The translations under genes and the position numbers were made by a program. Below the pieces are notes generated by a model, which was not told the origin of the DNA, searched no databases, and was given only the letters and a program-made list of their open reading frames with translations. This document shows, piece after piece, positions 11,901 through 22,033 of a stretch of 64,000 nucleotides of DNA (position 1 is the stretch's first letter; the number at the start of each line of letters is the position of its first letter). Source of the stretch: Rosa chinensis. Its lineage: Eukaryota; Streptophyta; Magnoliopsida; Rosales; Rosaceae. The DNA lies in contig NC_037092.1 of assembly GCF_002994745.2 (NCBI RefSeq), positions 23,647,001 through 23,711,000 on the forward strand, given 5' to 3'.

Positions 11901-14900
11901 ATTCCTCGCTTCGATGGTCATTTTGATCATTGGATCATGTTAATGGAGAACTTCCTTCGATCCAAGGAGTACTGGGGGTTAATAGAGACTGACTATGTTG
12001 AGCCAGCAGTTGGAGTGGAGCAGACAGACGCACAGTGCAGGAGGCTAGAAGAGTTGAAGCTCAAAGATCTGAAGGTGAAAAACTATCTCTTTCAGGCAAT
12101 TGATCGAACAATATTGGAGACTATTCTTGTGAAGGATACCTCCAAACAGATCTGGGAGTCCATGAAGAAGAAATTTGAAGGGAGTGCAAGGGTGAAAAGA
12201 TCACATCTGCAAGCTCTCCGCAGAGAGTTCAAAACCTTAGAGATGAAGGCAGGAGAAGGGGTTACTGAGTATTTTTCAAGAGTATTGTCTGTGGCCAATA
12301 AGATAAGGACAAATGGAGAGCAGATGCAAGATGTTACAATAGTGGAAAAGATCCTCAGATCATTGAGTGAGAAGTTTAACTACGTCGTCTGCTCGATCGA
12401 AGAATCCAAAGACATCGATCAGCTTTCCATCGATGAGTTGCAGAGTTCTCTCATTGTTCATGAGCAGAAACTTCAGAGACATACAGGGGAGGAGCAAGCT
12501 CTCAAAATCACCTCTAAATAAAGGTTTGGTACAAGAGGACGGGGTCGAGGTTTCTTCAGAGGCAGAGGGAGAGGAAGAGGCCGCCAATCTTACAACAAAG
12601 CAACGGTGGAGTGTTTTAAATGTCACAAGCTCAGATATTTTCAATTTGAATGTCCAAGCTGGGAAAGAGAAGCTAATTATGCTGAGTTAGGAGAGGAGGA
12701 AGAGATGCTGCTCATGGCTTATGTGGAGGTGAATGAAGCTCGAAGGGAAGATGTATGGTTTCTAGACTCTGGATGTAGCAACCACATGTGTGGTGACAAG
12801 AGCCTATTCTGTGATTTAAATGAAGATTTCAGGCACAAAGTGAAGTTGGGAAACAACACAAGGATGGATGTGTTGAGCAGAGGCAATGTAAGGTTGAAAG
12901 TAGGTGGTCTTACTCATGTTGTTAGTGAAGTTTATTATGTACCAGAGCTTAAAAATAATCTTCTAAGTATCGGACAACTACAAGAAAGAGGATTGGCAAT
13001 TCTTATTAAGCAAGGAAACTCAAAATCTATCATCCAGAGAAGGGGCTCATAATACAAACTGATATGACAACAAATCGGATGTTTGTATTATTAGCAAACT
13101 CTCTATCTCAAAAGCCATCTTGCCTCTACACATCAACACAGGATTTGACACATCTATGGCATTGCCGGTATGGACATTTGAGCTACAAGGGTTTGAGGAC
13201 TCTCCAATTCAGAAAGATGGTGCATGGCATGCCTTAGTTCAAGTCTTCATCGACAATGTGTGAGAATTGCTTGATTGGGAAGAAACACAGGGATCCAATC
13301 CCAAAGCAAAGCAATTGGAGGGCCACAGAGAAACTTCAACTTATTCATGCAGATTTATGCGGACCAATCTCTCCCAATTCCAATAGCAAAAAGAGGTACC
13401 TCATATGTTTCATTGATGATTTTACTAGAAAAGCTTGGACTTATTTTTTAGTAGAGAAATCAGTGGCATTGAGCATGTTTAAACATTTTAAAAGTTGTGT
13501 GGAGAAGGAGGTGGGAAAGTTTATTAAATGTTTGAAAACAGATCGAGGAGGAGAATTCACATCCTCTGAGTTCAGTGAATTTTGTATTGAGCATGGAATC
13601 AAAAGGCAATTGACGGCGGCATATACTCCATAGCAAAATGGAGTAGCTGAATGGAAAAATCGAACAATGATGAATATGGTTCAATGCATGTTGTCTGAAA
13701 AGGAGATCCCCAAGACCTTTTGACTGGAAGCAGTAAATTGGACGACGTATGTTCTCAATTGGAGTCCTACACTAGAGGTGAAAAACCAAACACCCGAGGA
13801 AGCTTGGACTGGAAGCAAACCCTCAGTGGAACATTTTAGGGTTTTCGGGTGCGTAGCACATGTGCATGTCCCTGACGTGAAAAGAACAAAATTGGATGCA
13901 AAGAGCTTTCCACGTGTGTTGTTAGGAGTAAGCAACGAGTCTAAGGCATATAGGCTCTACGATCCTGTTGCAAAAAAGGTGGTTATAAGCCGAGATGTAG
14001 TTTTTGAGGAGGACAAGTCGTGGAGCTGGGATAAGAGTTATGAAGAGTATGTCGTAGCTGATTTGGAATGGGATAATGAGGAAGATAATGGGGCAGTGAA
14101 TGGAGGAGTTGATGGAACAGTGAATGGGGAAGAAGAAGAAGAAGAAGCTAATGTAGAGGAACCAGAAAATTCCTTTAATAAGGAGAATGGAGGAGAGTCA
14201 TCAAGCTCAAAAGAAGGAAGGGTCAGAGGACCTCCATTCTGGATGAATAATTATGTTAGTGGAGAAGGGCTCTCGGAGGAAGAAGACGTAGGTGCCAATA
14301 TAGCCTTATTTGCTTCATCAGATCCGATACATTTTGAAGAGGCAGTAAGGCATGAAAAATGGAGGATGGCTATGGATATGGAAATAAAAGCAATAGAGCG
14401 GAATGACACATGGGAACTCACTGATTTACCTCAAGATGCAAAGAAAATTGGAGTGAAATGGGTCTATAAGACCAAATTCAAAGAAAATGGAGAAGTGGAT
14501 AAGTTCAAAGCACGATTTGTTGCGAAGGGGTATGTGCAACAACAAGGAGTGGACTATACTGAGGTTTTTGCACCAGTTGCAAGGATGGACACAGTGAGAA
14601 TAATTATGGCCTTAGCATCTCAAAAGGGTTGGATTCTTTACCAACTTGATGTTAAATCAGCCTTTTTGCATGGGGAGCTTAATGAAGAAGTGTACGTGTA
14701 GCAGCCTAAGGGTTATGAAGTGAAGAACAATTCTCAGAAGGTATATAGGCTTAAAAATGCACTCTATGGACTGAAACAAGCTCCATGAGCTTGGTTCAGT
14801 CAGATTGAAAAACATTTCACGAGTCAAGGATTTGAGAAGTGTTATAGTGAGCACACCCTTTCATTTAAGACAAAGGAGGGAGGTATGATTCTCATTGTTA

Positions 14901-17900
14901 GTCTATATGTTGATGATTTAATATTTACTGGCAATGATGAATTGATGCTTGCTGAATTTAAAAGTTCCATGTTAAGAGAGTTTGACATGAATGATCTGGG
15001 GAGAATGAGATTCTTCCTTGGCATAAAAATGTTACAGAGGACAGATGGAATATATATTAGCCAAAGGAAGTAAGCTTTGGAGGTGTTGAGGAGGTTTAAA
15101 ATGAAGAATTGCAATCTGGTTTATAATCCCATTGTTCCAGGTTGTAAGCTTTTCAAAGATGAAAAAGGAGTCCGAGTTGATGAGACGTTGTTTAAGCAGA
15201 TGGTGGGTTGTCTTATGTATTTAACGGCTACAAGGTCAGATTTGATGTATTCAATGAGCTTGATCAGCAGATATATGGCCAAACCTACTGAGTTACACAT
15301 GATGGCAGCTAAGAAAATATTGAGATATTTGAGGGGAACCACTGAGCTTGGGATTTTCTACAAGAAGGGAGGGTGTGAAGAGTTAGTTGGCTTTGCATAT
15401 AGCAATTATGCAAGGGATTTGGATGACTGCAAAAGCACATCAAGGTATGTGTTTATGTTGGGGTCTGGAGCTGTTGCTTGGTCATCAAGGAAGCAGCCTA
15501 TAGTCACACTCTCAACCATTGAAGCAGAGTTTGTAGCTGCAGCAGGTTGTGCTAGCCAAGTTGTGTGGATGAGGAGAATACTTGAAAAGCTGGGTCTGGA
15601 ACAAAGTAAGTGCACCACTATTCTTTGTGATAATAGTTCCACAATTAAACTTTCAAAGAATCCTGTGTTGCATGGCAGGAGCAAGCACATTGACGTGCGA
15701 TTCCATTTTCTTCGTGATCTCACTCGAGAAGGAGTTGTCGAGTTGGTGTATTGTGGAACACAAGATCAGCTGGCAGATGTGATGACAAAGCCACTTACCT
15801 TGGATGCATTTCAGATGTTTCGAAGTCAGTTGGGAGTTTGTCAAGTTCCTAAATTAAACTAGTTACAGCTGGGAACTAGTTTAAGGGAGGGAATGAAGAG
15901 AAAGTTTAGGTTCTGTTAGGATTTGAATTCTGTTTGAATAAGCCCTAGTCTTTAGGGTCCTTGTTTCTTGTATTTGAATTCTTAGTTAGTTGCTTTATTC
16001 ACGTTGGTTAGTTGTTGACGTGAACTGGTTTTTCTCCTTTCTATTGAAGGTTGTAAAGGCTATTTAAAGCCTAAGTTTGTTCAATAAGATCACACAGATC
16101 ATCTCCCAGATATAGTTGGATATTGTTTATTGTTTCTGATTCTTAACAATCTCCAACCTGCCATGACCTGTCAAAACACATTTGATCCACTTTAAGCCGA
16201 GCTTGCCGTCAACCTCCTATGTCCAAACCATTGCCACAGCTGTCACAATACCCACAGATCGGACTACCGCTAGATTTCCTCTGTTTTGGGCCCAGAAATT
16301 TCTCCTCATACCTAATTGATCCTTTTGTTCCACCATCAACAAAATCAGATTGTCGATCATAATCGACCAGACTCTCCAATTTTTGGCAACCTTAAGCCGT
16401 GCTCTAGATGGCCTGACTCGGCCCCAATCAATTGTAGAGCACCTCTCTGCAACTTGACACTGAGAAACAACTAGATTTCCCCATGATCTCCCACACCAGT
16501 TGCCGGCACCCACACATTCGAGACTGTACTTTGGTGCAAGGAGGATCGATTGAAAGCTTGTCGAAAAGAATTAACGTTGGATGGTTTTGATTTTGAGAGA
16601 GAGGCTCTGCTTGGTGTTGGCGTCAAGCGTCGTTGATAGAACCCCCAGCCATGACGGCTAGGATTTGAGAGAGAGCGGAAGAGATTCCGTCTCATATTAT
16701 TTAGCAATACTTTGGTCCATTCCAAATGCCATTTAATTAATTTTTAAAATAATTTATTACTTTTATATTATATTTTAATGAAAATACGGTATTCATTGTG
16801 AGTTTGTGACCAACAACTATAATGATTATTCTCTAAAAAAACAACTATAATGTCAAGAAATTCTCTCTCGAAGATTCAACATTTTTTTATTTCACTATTC
16901 ATTACATATAGCCCAAGTGGTGGAAAAATGTAAAGAATGAGATTGGGAATATGCTAAGTTAAGAGTTTGATCTCCCTCCAATATATAACAATTTCTTTTT
17001 CCACCATACTTATCCCATGATGTTAATGCGATTTAAACTTCTGACTCGATTAACCTCCAATATCAATTATTTGAAATAACCTACAAATTATACCTCACTG
17101 GTTAAACCAAAAAAGACCCGCCTTTTTTCATTTTCAATCTTGTAAATATTCCTTACCGACAATACTTCTCTGTGAAAAAGACGTGTTTGTCATCAAAAGA
17201 AAGAAAAGTGAAAAAGACATCATTAAAAAAAGGAGAAAAAGACATGGCAATTAACTTGGACCATATATACCCCAGTCAATTTGAGGAGTACGTCATGATC
17301 TTTTGACAATTAGCTTGGGTAAGAAGGAAGGATAATTTTAGTTATGATTTTTTTTTTTTATGATCTTTTTTATTTTTTTTATTATTATTTTTTAATTTTC
17401 AAAAAAAAAGAAAAGAAGGAAGGATGTGTAAGACATGTATGATTTAAACCCTAAACGCGTGACAATGAACCAATAGACGGTCCTCAAAAGCCAATTGAAT
17501 TGGTTTAACTTGTCTAACCTGGCTAATTAGACGTGTAACTTATCCATTGAGAGCAAGTCCACCCGTTAAGGTTGGCAGGTTAATACTGTTCACTGCTTTT
17601 TACCTTTCATTTCCACTATCTAGGTTAGCTGGTTAGATACTGTTCACAAATTAAAAGGTCACCAAATGTCAGTTGGCAGGTCAAGAAATTGACTCAGAAA
17701 GTGACCTTTTGTGAATAGTATCTGACCAGCCAACTTAGATGGTGGAAATAAAAGACAAAAGGCAGTGAATAGTATTGACCAGCCAACCTCAACGACTGGA
17801 CTTGCTCGATCTAAAGATGGAACGAAATTAGACTTGGGAAAAGAGTGCTATGTAGCTCTCTCTTCTCTCTCTAGGTTTATTCGGCCATGGGAGAAGTGAG

Positions 17901-19148
17901 GTCCAAAGCTCTCAACCATTCTCGTGAGAACATGAAATGAAGACAAAATGACCATCATGTACTTGGTCTAAAATAACGGCTGCATTAAGATCCCAACGTG
18001 CTTGTAGGACCTTGAACTAATATGGACCTCCATGCACTGAGCTAGAGAAAATACTTACATTCAAGTTAGTTTGGATCAGTGTGTTCAAACTCTCTCTTAT
18101 TTACATAAATTTAACAATTTAAATTCATGATTTAACAATTTAAAAGTTAAATCAAATTTTAAAGATCATTTCTTATTAAATGTTGATTATTAATTTTTAA
18201 ACGGTTAAATCTTAAATTTAGACCTACCAAAGGTATGCCAATAAGAGAAAGAACAAACGAGTTCAAATCGATTTGGACGTAAGTATTTTCCTTATTCAAA
18301 ATCTTGAGAGATGCAAGGCTACAAGAAAGTGAAAAGCACATCGGCAACTTGCATGTCACGACACAGTGATATTACTTAGTTCCTATATAGTCATCACAAT
18401 AATTAAGTCAATGATCGAGACTATATGATATATACTGGCCATCGGATGCGTACCCGTACTTTAATACAGCCCTCACTCATGTAAATATCATATATGCATT
18501 AATGGCAACAGGACCCTCTCGAATAATCGAACGCGATGAAGACGACTCGGAAACTAAAAGTCTTCAAGCATGAGTCTTAGGCTCTTAGCCTTCCAGCGTT
18601 CAGGTGCTTGAAAAGTCTACAACAATTCAATATGTAAACCCAGGGCATGCAGGTAGATTATTCATATAGTCTAATAGTCTGAAACAATTCAAATATATAA
18701 AGCCAGGGGCAAGTAGACAATTCAAATAGTCTAAAGTCTAAACAATTTGCTAAAGAGAATAGTCTAGTACTCAACAGTAACTGTGCGGACATAGGTGCAG
18801 AGAGAGAGAAAGAGAGAGAGTTTTACATACATGTTTGTAACATGGCAGATCTGATCATCGCCAGCAGTACTACAATTGCCGCAGGTGACGTTGTTCGCAA
18901 ATGAGCTATTTGTTGAGGGAGTAATCCATCCAGATGCTTCGCTACAAGGATCTGCAGTGAAATCCCAGTCCTTTCCCAGTGTCTTTCCCATGATCTTTAA
19001 AGCTTGTACTGCGTACATATACATTGTTAAAGTGGCACAAGTTAATTATCAATAAACATCATCCTCAGAAATAATATATATACATATACCATAGATATAT
19101 GACTTCAGTACAGAAACCTAAACAAGATCAAACTATATATCATATGAA

Positions 19149-19214
<66 letters not shown>

Positions 19215-19318
19215 CCTTCATCTTCTGATAATCGCTTAGCTCCGAAAGCAAAGCTTGCATAGATAACCAGCAAGATAGAATGAACAAGAAGCCTAGGGAA
19301 GAAGAATGTGCAAGTCAT
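1780..19318 (-). CDS. Gene A: intact LRR-malectin receptor-like kinase (LRR-VIII-2 type), 24 exons
   Basis: Exons from start to stop: 19216-19318, 18831-19008, 9326-9397, 9146-9214, 8779-8850, 8618-8689, 8352-8423, 8154-8225, 7988-8059, 7839-7910, 7684-7755, 7498-7569, 7099-7161, 6938-6997, 6817-6852, 6648-6685, 4891-5291, 4481-4676, 3803-3973, 3341-3459, 3037-3247, 2685-2922, 2275-2425, 1780-2169. All introns are GT..AG. The total is 3,072 nt, giving 1,023 aa without a stop. Order: signal peptide (about 1-26), LRRs (about 94-373), malectin domain (about 400-597), membrane helix (about 618-641), kinase (about 680-950) and a Ser/Thr-rich tail. The kinase has a GEGGFG loop (685-690), Lys706, HRD (802-804) and DFG (822-824), so it should be an active RD kinase. 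The architecture matches Arabidopsis At1g07650, At1g53430 and RKF1, which are plasma-membrane receptors. The ligand is unknown. The ATG at 19318 is the only one that opens the hydrophobic leader. Confidence 0.93.
4481..5291 (-). CDS. Gene A exons 17-18: malectin domain
   Basis: Exon 17 (401 bp) opens with SLHINCGG, the hallmark start of plant malectin domains in this kinase family. It continues through [16 protein letters not shown] and NLHFAEIMF to DIYIQ. Exon 18 (196 bp) continues with [11 protein letters not shown] and the [11 protein letters not shown] strand. Malectin-like folds bind carbohydrate in animals; the ligand in this plant family is not established. Exon 17 is 398 bp in gene B, one codon shorter. 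Confidence 0.9.
5476..5965. repeat. Fold-back repeat with flanking microsatellites in intron 16 of gene A
   Basis: Arms at about 5511-5690 and 5715-5903 are inverted copies: ATCCTATCAAGAGCGGATC at one end, GCTCTGGATAGGAT at the other. The unit is bordered by (AC)n on the left and (GT)n then (TA)n on the right, themselves inverted relative to each other. Gene B lacks it in the same intron, so it arrived after the duplication. It looks like a MITE or fold-back element; I could not define a target duplication. Confidence 0.6.
6817..9397 (-). CDS. Gene A exons 3-15: leucine-rich repeat ectodomain
   Basis: Thirteen small exons cover this block. Nine are exactly 72 bp and one is 69 bp, each encoding one 24-residue (or 23-residue) LRR of the plant LxxLxLxxNxLxGxIP type (for example [22 protein letters not shown]). 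Each 72-bp exon starts and ends in the same codon phase, so skipping one removes a repeat without shifting frame. Exons 13-15 (63, 60 and 36 bp) encode the last repeat and the linker to the malectin domain. All donors and acceptors are canonical. Confidence 0.9.
10013..10026. repeat. Target-site duplication, copy 1 of 3
   Basis: ATTTAGCAATACTT occurs identically here, at 10925-10938 and at 16699-16712. The three copies bracket two consecutive retroposon insertions in intron 2 of gene A. Confidence 0.8.
10027..10924 (-). mobile_element. L1-like/non-LTR insertion 1 in intron 2 of gene A
   Basis: Read on the minus strand the segment ends in an A tract (T run at about 10027-10031) and is bounded by 14-bp ATTTAGCAATACTT repeats, the signature of target-primed reverse transcription. 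Its 3' region shares a block around GAGTCTATAACTATG (about 10190) with insertion 2, so the two are related. The 5' end resembles the CTAGGGTTTGAG starts of plant L1 5' regions. The overlapping GC-rich ORFs inside are not recognisable proteins, and no reverse transcriptase is present. Confidence 0.6.
11539..11793 (+). repeat. 5' LTR of copia #1
   Basis: TGAAGAGAAAG...TTCTTAACA, 255 bp, same length as the 3' LTR. It holds GGCTATTTAAAGCC (TATA-like) at about 11703. The primer-binding site follows three bases after its end. Confidence 0.9.
11797..11808 (+). promoter_or_regulatory. Primer-binding site (initiator Met tRNA)
   Basis: TGGTATCAGAGC is the standard plant copia primer-binding site, complementary to the 3' end of initiator methionine tRNA. 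It sits just after the 5' LTR. Confidence 0.9.
11868..15862 (+). pseudogene. Copia #1 gag-pol, broken
   Basis: Gag begins at ATG 11868 ([17 protein letters not shown]) and carries a UBN2/DUF4219-type gag region. A stop at 12519-12521 precedes an RG-rich segment and a zinc knuckle near 12610. In that knuckle the usual His is Tyr ([14 protein letters not shown]). Protease LDSGCSNHM is at about 12764. A single-base frameshift lies near 13020. Integrase (D in IHADLCG, TDRGGEF), reverse transcriptase ([11 protein letters not shown] near 14910) and RNase H ([10 protein letters not shown] near 15515) follow. Further in-frame stops are at about 13631, 13722, 14699, 14786 and 15071. Several fit CAA/CAG/CGA to TAA/TAG/TGA changes, consistent with decay of methylated cytosines. 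The frame ends at 15862. Confidence 0.92.
15881..15893 (+). promoter_or_regulatory. Polypurine tract of copia #1
   Basis: TTAAGGGAGGGAA lies immediately before the 3' LTR, the normal position for plus-strand priming. Confidence 0.85.
15894..16148 (+). repeat. 3' LTR of copia #1
   Basis: This copy starts TGAAGAGAAAG and ends ATTCTTAACA, 255 bp. It differs from the 5' LTR at 8 positions by eye, mostly transitions. Confidence 0.9.
16713..17550. other. Original intron 2 sequence of gene A shared with copy C
   Basis: This AT-rich stretch aligns with 22727-23500 in copy C (for example TTTGGTCCAT, the ATTCATTACATATAGCCC block and GAGGAGTACGTCATGATC). It is the ancestral intron 2 of the gene family, interrupted in gene A by the retroposons on its left. 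No gene was seen. Confidence 0.6.
17551..17807. mobile_element. Fold-back MITE in intron 2 of gene A, 257 bp
   Basis: The ends are inverted copies: GAGCAAGTCCACCCGTTAAG at the left and CGACTGGACTTGCTC at the right. The arms extend about 110 bp inward, including GGTTGGC..TACTGTTCACTGC. The equivalent part of copy C (about 23490) lacks it, so it is a gene A insertion. The superfamily is uncertain and I could not settle the target duplication. Confidence 0.7.
18831..19318 (-). CDS. Gene A exons 1-2: signal peptide and N-cap
   Basis: Exon 1 encodes a hydrophobic leader starting [18 protein letters not shown], with likely cleavage near the AFGA residues. Exon 2 (178 bp, same length as in gene B) encodes the N-terminal cap with the family pattern of W-D-F-x-A-D-P-C followed by paired cysteines. 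Intron 1 (19009-19215) contains a long (AT)n tract that runs almost to the exon 1 donor. Intron 2, which follows, is 9.4 kb because of transposon insertions. Confidence 0.9.
19151..19213. repeat. (AT)n microsatellite beside the exon 1 donor
   Basis: An uninterrupted AT/TA run of about 60 bp fills the start of intron 1 of gene A. It begins within 3-5 bases of the GT of the exon 1 donor. Confidence 0.95.
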
Positions 19319-20060
19319 ATTTTGGCCGGCTCAATTGTATATGGCCAAAACGTTTAACAATTGAAGGGAATCTCTAGTGCCCGGCTAGGACGAATAAAAT
19401 GCTGAGTTATATAACCTGAACTGATAAGTCTATATGAAAGAAGTGATGGGGTACAAAAGAAATTGGTTAGAGAGAACGGGGAAGACTTAGAATGAGGTCG
19501 CTCACCAAAGTCAGTTCTAGAGTTTCTGTGTAAACTATAGCGATTGAATAAACAAACAACACGTATCTGACTATTATCACACATGTCTTTTTTGTTTTTT
19601 TGTTTTTTGTTTTTATGACACTATCACTCATGTCTTTCTCATCAACTCTACGAATGCCAGTTGCTCAACTCAAACTATTAAAAGAACTACCTTGGTTTAT
19701 TTTTTTATTTTTTTATGAAGTCAAACTATTTGAAACATATGTGTAAAACATATTGATACAAAGAACTTTGAACGAGTAAAACAGAACATTATTAAAGTTA
19801 AAACAGAAAGTGACTTATTTAGTATTTCACATTCCAAGTTAGCCGAGTCTTAAGTTGTTAATTAATATACCAATTGCAACCAAAAACCATTTGGTATTTT
19901 TAAGGATGTGGTGTATGTAGGACTACTGGTATATATTAATATGCATGCATTTGTTAATCTAGTTGCTCCTAAGTTGACTACAGAGAACAATTTATTGTGG
20001 CAGTAAAACAGAAGCTTCACACTGCCTTCACCAAATAAACAAAAATGTATCTATTCAATC
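19319..20060 (-). promoter_or_regulatory. 5' flank and presumed promoter of gene A
   Basis: This is the AT-rich sequence upstream of the gene A start on the minus strand. Nothing is transcribed convincingly from it, and I could not pick out one reliable TATA box. The retroposon and Mutator-type repeats from about 20060 limit the unique promoter to roughly 0.7 kb. Confidence 0.4.
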
Positions 20061-20700
20061 TTTTTTTCTTTTTTTTTTAAAGCAAAGGACTACTTTTATT
20101 CATTGTACAAGTGAAGTTACACATAATGGTTCACCATATTGGGTACAACATTAAACATCCACTACCTAACTAACCATGCATATTAATTGGCAATAGAAGT
20201 CCTTTTGGAAATGAACATTTCATTAGGGACAAGTCCAGAAAGTCCCAAAGGCAGAAACATTGCAACAGAAGGAAAGAAACATAGCAAGCACCTCCTAAAT
20301 CAGACAGAAATAGGAACAAGTGATAACCAAAATCCGGGGAAGGAGACCCCAGACCACCAAATCCTCTTACATTACATGAGAGCAGGGGAGACCATCATTT
20401 CAGAAGACCAGTGTCAAGGGGGAAATTATTACATGGTCTCAGACCATAGTACATGTGGTGGTCCGGGGTGATATTATTGACTCATGTGATTCATAATTAT
20501 TTTTGATTGGTCTATTAAATTAATTTTCTTTTCTTTTTTTAACCTTATACATGGTCCACACCACATTCGGGTGATATTATTGGTTGAGACTATCACATGT
20601 CAATGCCACGTGCTACTCTGAGACCACAAAATAATTCCTTGTGTCAAGGAAGGTGATGGCTGTGTTTCTTAAACCCCAAATCTTAAATTGGCAATAGAAG
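20060..20700 (-). mobile_element. Retroposon remnant with A tail (host of a MITE)
   Basis: A long T run at about 20061-20079, read as a poly(A) tail on the minus strand, is followed by about 350 bp of purine-rich sequence with no intact protein. The MITE at 20420-20640 interrupts it, because GTGTCAAGG continues on both sides. GGCAATAGAAGTC occurs at about 20190 and again near 20690. An L1 or SINE 3' fragment is the likeliest source. Confidence 0.4.
20420..20640. mobile_element. Mutator-type MITE, 221 bp, 9-bp target duplication
   Basis: The element is flanked by identical GTGTCAAGG at 20411-20419 and 20641-20649. Its ends are imperfect inverted repeats: GGGAAATTATTACATGGTCT at the left and AGACCACAAAATAATTCCTT at the right, both sharing GGTCTCAGA. 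The 9-bp duplication and GG-starting ends point to the Mutator superfamily. There is no coding capacity. Confidence 0.75.
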
Positions 20701-21183
20701 TCACAAAATAGAAAGTACAAACCCAGAATTCGTATACTTTTATATGATACAAGAGCATACGAGCCGATGTGCAAGACCCTCTACGGCCCTACCAACAACA
20801 TGTGCTCTACATCATCAAATATGAGTTGTATATGAATCAAGCCGCTCCATAAATGCATCAAGATGTGAGAATATGATTATTGTTCTAAATTGTAAAAATA
20901 GAAAATAGAAAAGACTATGCATTGGTTAAATATTATTTTTTGGATTTTTTTCATTCGTTTTTTATCCTGCTTACATTGTCATTTGATTGACTTGTCTTAT
21001 GTACGGATATGTCGGCTGCCATCGGGGACTTTTCTAACATCAGAAAAGACCTACAAAATTACAAATGACTTTATCTTAATGATGAAGACCCGTTCTAATT
21101 ACAAGTTTGTCCCCACCAAGATTCGTATATTGCAGAAGACAGCACTCTTATAGCGCGTACAGACATACTTCACATTATTTGTC

Positions 21184-21827
21184 GGGGAAATATTATCAAT
21201 GATCACTGAGTTATGACTTATTCGACACTTAACTCATTATGTTTTCAACAATATCAGTTAACTCACTCAGTTTTACATCCGTCTTTCACTTAACTCACTG
21301 TTGTTAATTCTATTGTTAGAAGCCATTAAAATTGAGGGTATATTTATCAAAACACTTAAAAATCATTTTTAACTTTAAAAAAACTACATTTATTAGACTT
21401 TTTTTTTTCAATTTTTTTTTAAATTTCTGAAATTTCAAATAAAAAATAATTTGAAAAAAATTGTCTTTTTTTTTTAAAAAAAAGTTAGAAATGCATTTTT
21501 TCAATGTTTAGACAAATATACCATAAATTTACATTTATTAGACTTTTTTAAATTTTTTAAATTTCTAATAAAAAATGATTTTTTTAACTTAAATATAATT
21601 TGAAAAAAAAATTTGTCTTTTTTTTTTTTTTAAAAAGTTAGAAATGCATTTTTTTAGTGTTTAGACAAATATACCCTCAATTTTAATAGCTTTAACAGCA
21701 GAATTAACGATAGTGAGTTAAGTGAAAAACGGATGTAAAACTGTGTGAGTTAAGTGATATTGTTGAAAATACAGTGAGTTAAGTGTCGAATAAGTCACAA
21801 CTCAGTGACCATTGGTGATGTTTTCCC
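21184..21827. mobile_element. Mutator-type element with long terminal inverted repeats, 644 bp
   Basis: TTATTTGTC is duplicated at 21175-21183 and 21828-21836. Both ends run inward as inverted repeats for roughly 160-190 bp (left GGGGAAATATTATCAATG, right CATTGGTGATGTTTTCCC). Within the arms GAGTTAAGTG-type blocks recur at a roughly regular spacing. The centre is T/A-rich with no real ORF. Long inverted repeats with a 9-bp duplication fit a non-autonomous Mutator-like element. Confidence 0.82.
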
Positions 21828-22033
21828 TTATTTGTCTAACAAAGGGGGGAAACTTATACAAAAACATGAAGTGACATGTCATTGTAACGTCGTCCTCTCT
21901 GGACAAAGTTAATCCAAACTACCAAAGAATTTATCGAATGCAGATATCATAGTTATCTCTGACCCAAAAAAAAAAAAAGATGTCCACTAATTCAAGAAGC
22001 AATGCTAGAGATGGCAAATGTACATAAGGTGTC

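Larger units (their letters stand above)
11539..16148 (+). mobile_element. Ty1/copia retrotransposon #1, nested, degenerate
   Basis: Two 255-bp LTRs (11539-11793, 15894-16148) flank gag-pol in copia order (protease, integrase, reverse transcriptase, RNase H). Flanking pentamers are CTCTC (11534-11538) and ATCTC (16149-16153), four of five matching. The element lies inside L1-like insertion 2, itself in intron 2 of gene A, and is antisense to the gene. By eye the LTRs differ at 8 of 255 positions, seven of them transitions. The polyprotein has several stops and a frameshift, so the element is not autonomous. Confidence 0.92.
10939..16698 (-). mobile_element. L1-like insertion 2, split by a copia element
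   Basis: The 3' end is the T run from 10939 and the 5' end is at 16698. Both sides carry the 14-bp duplication ATTTAGCAATACTT (10925-10938, 16699-16712). About 1.15 kb remains once the copia element and one target duplication (11539-16153) are removed. The tail before the A run reads AATGAATGATTACTTGGTT. The 5' part (about 16150-16698) has broken coding-like sequence but no intact ORF. I see no reverse transcriptase domain, so it was presumably mobilised in trans. Confidence 0.6.

Noticed and set aside
14657..15844. Minus-strand ORFs opposite copia #1 pol
   Set aside because: They are antisense shadows of the reverse transcriptase and RNase H frame.
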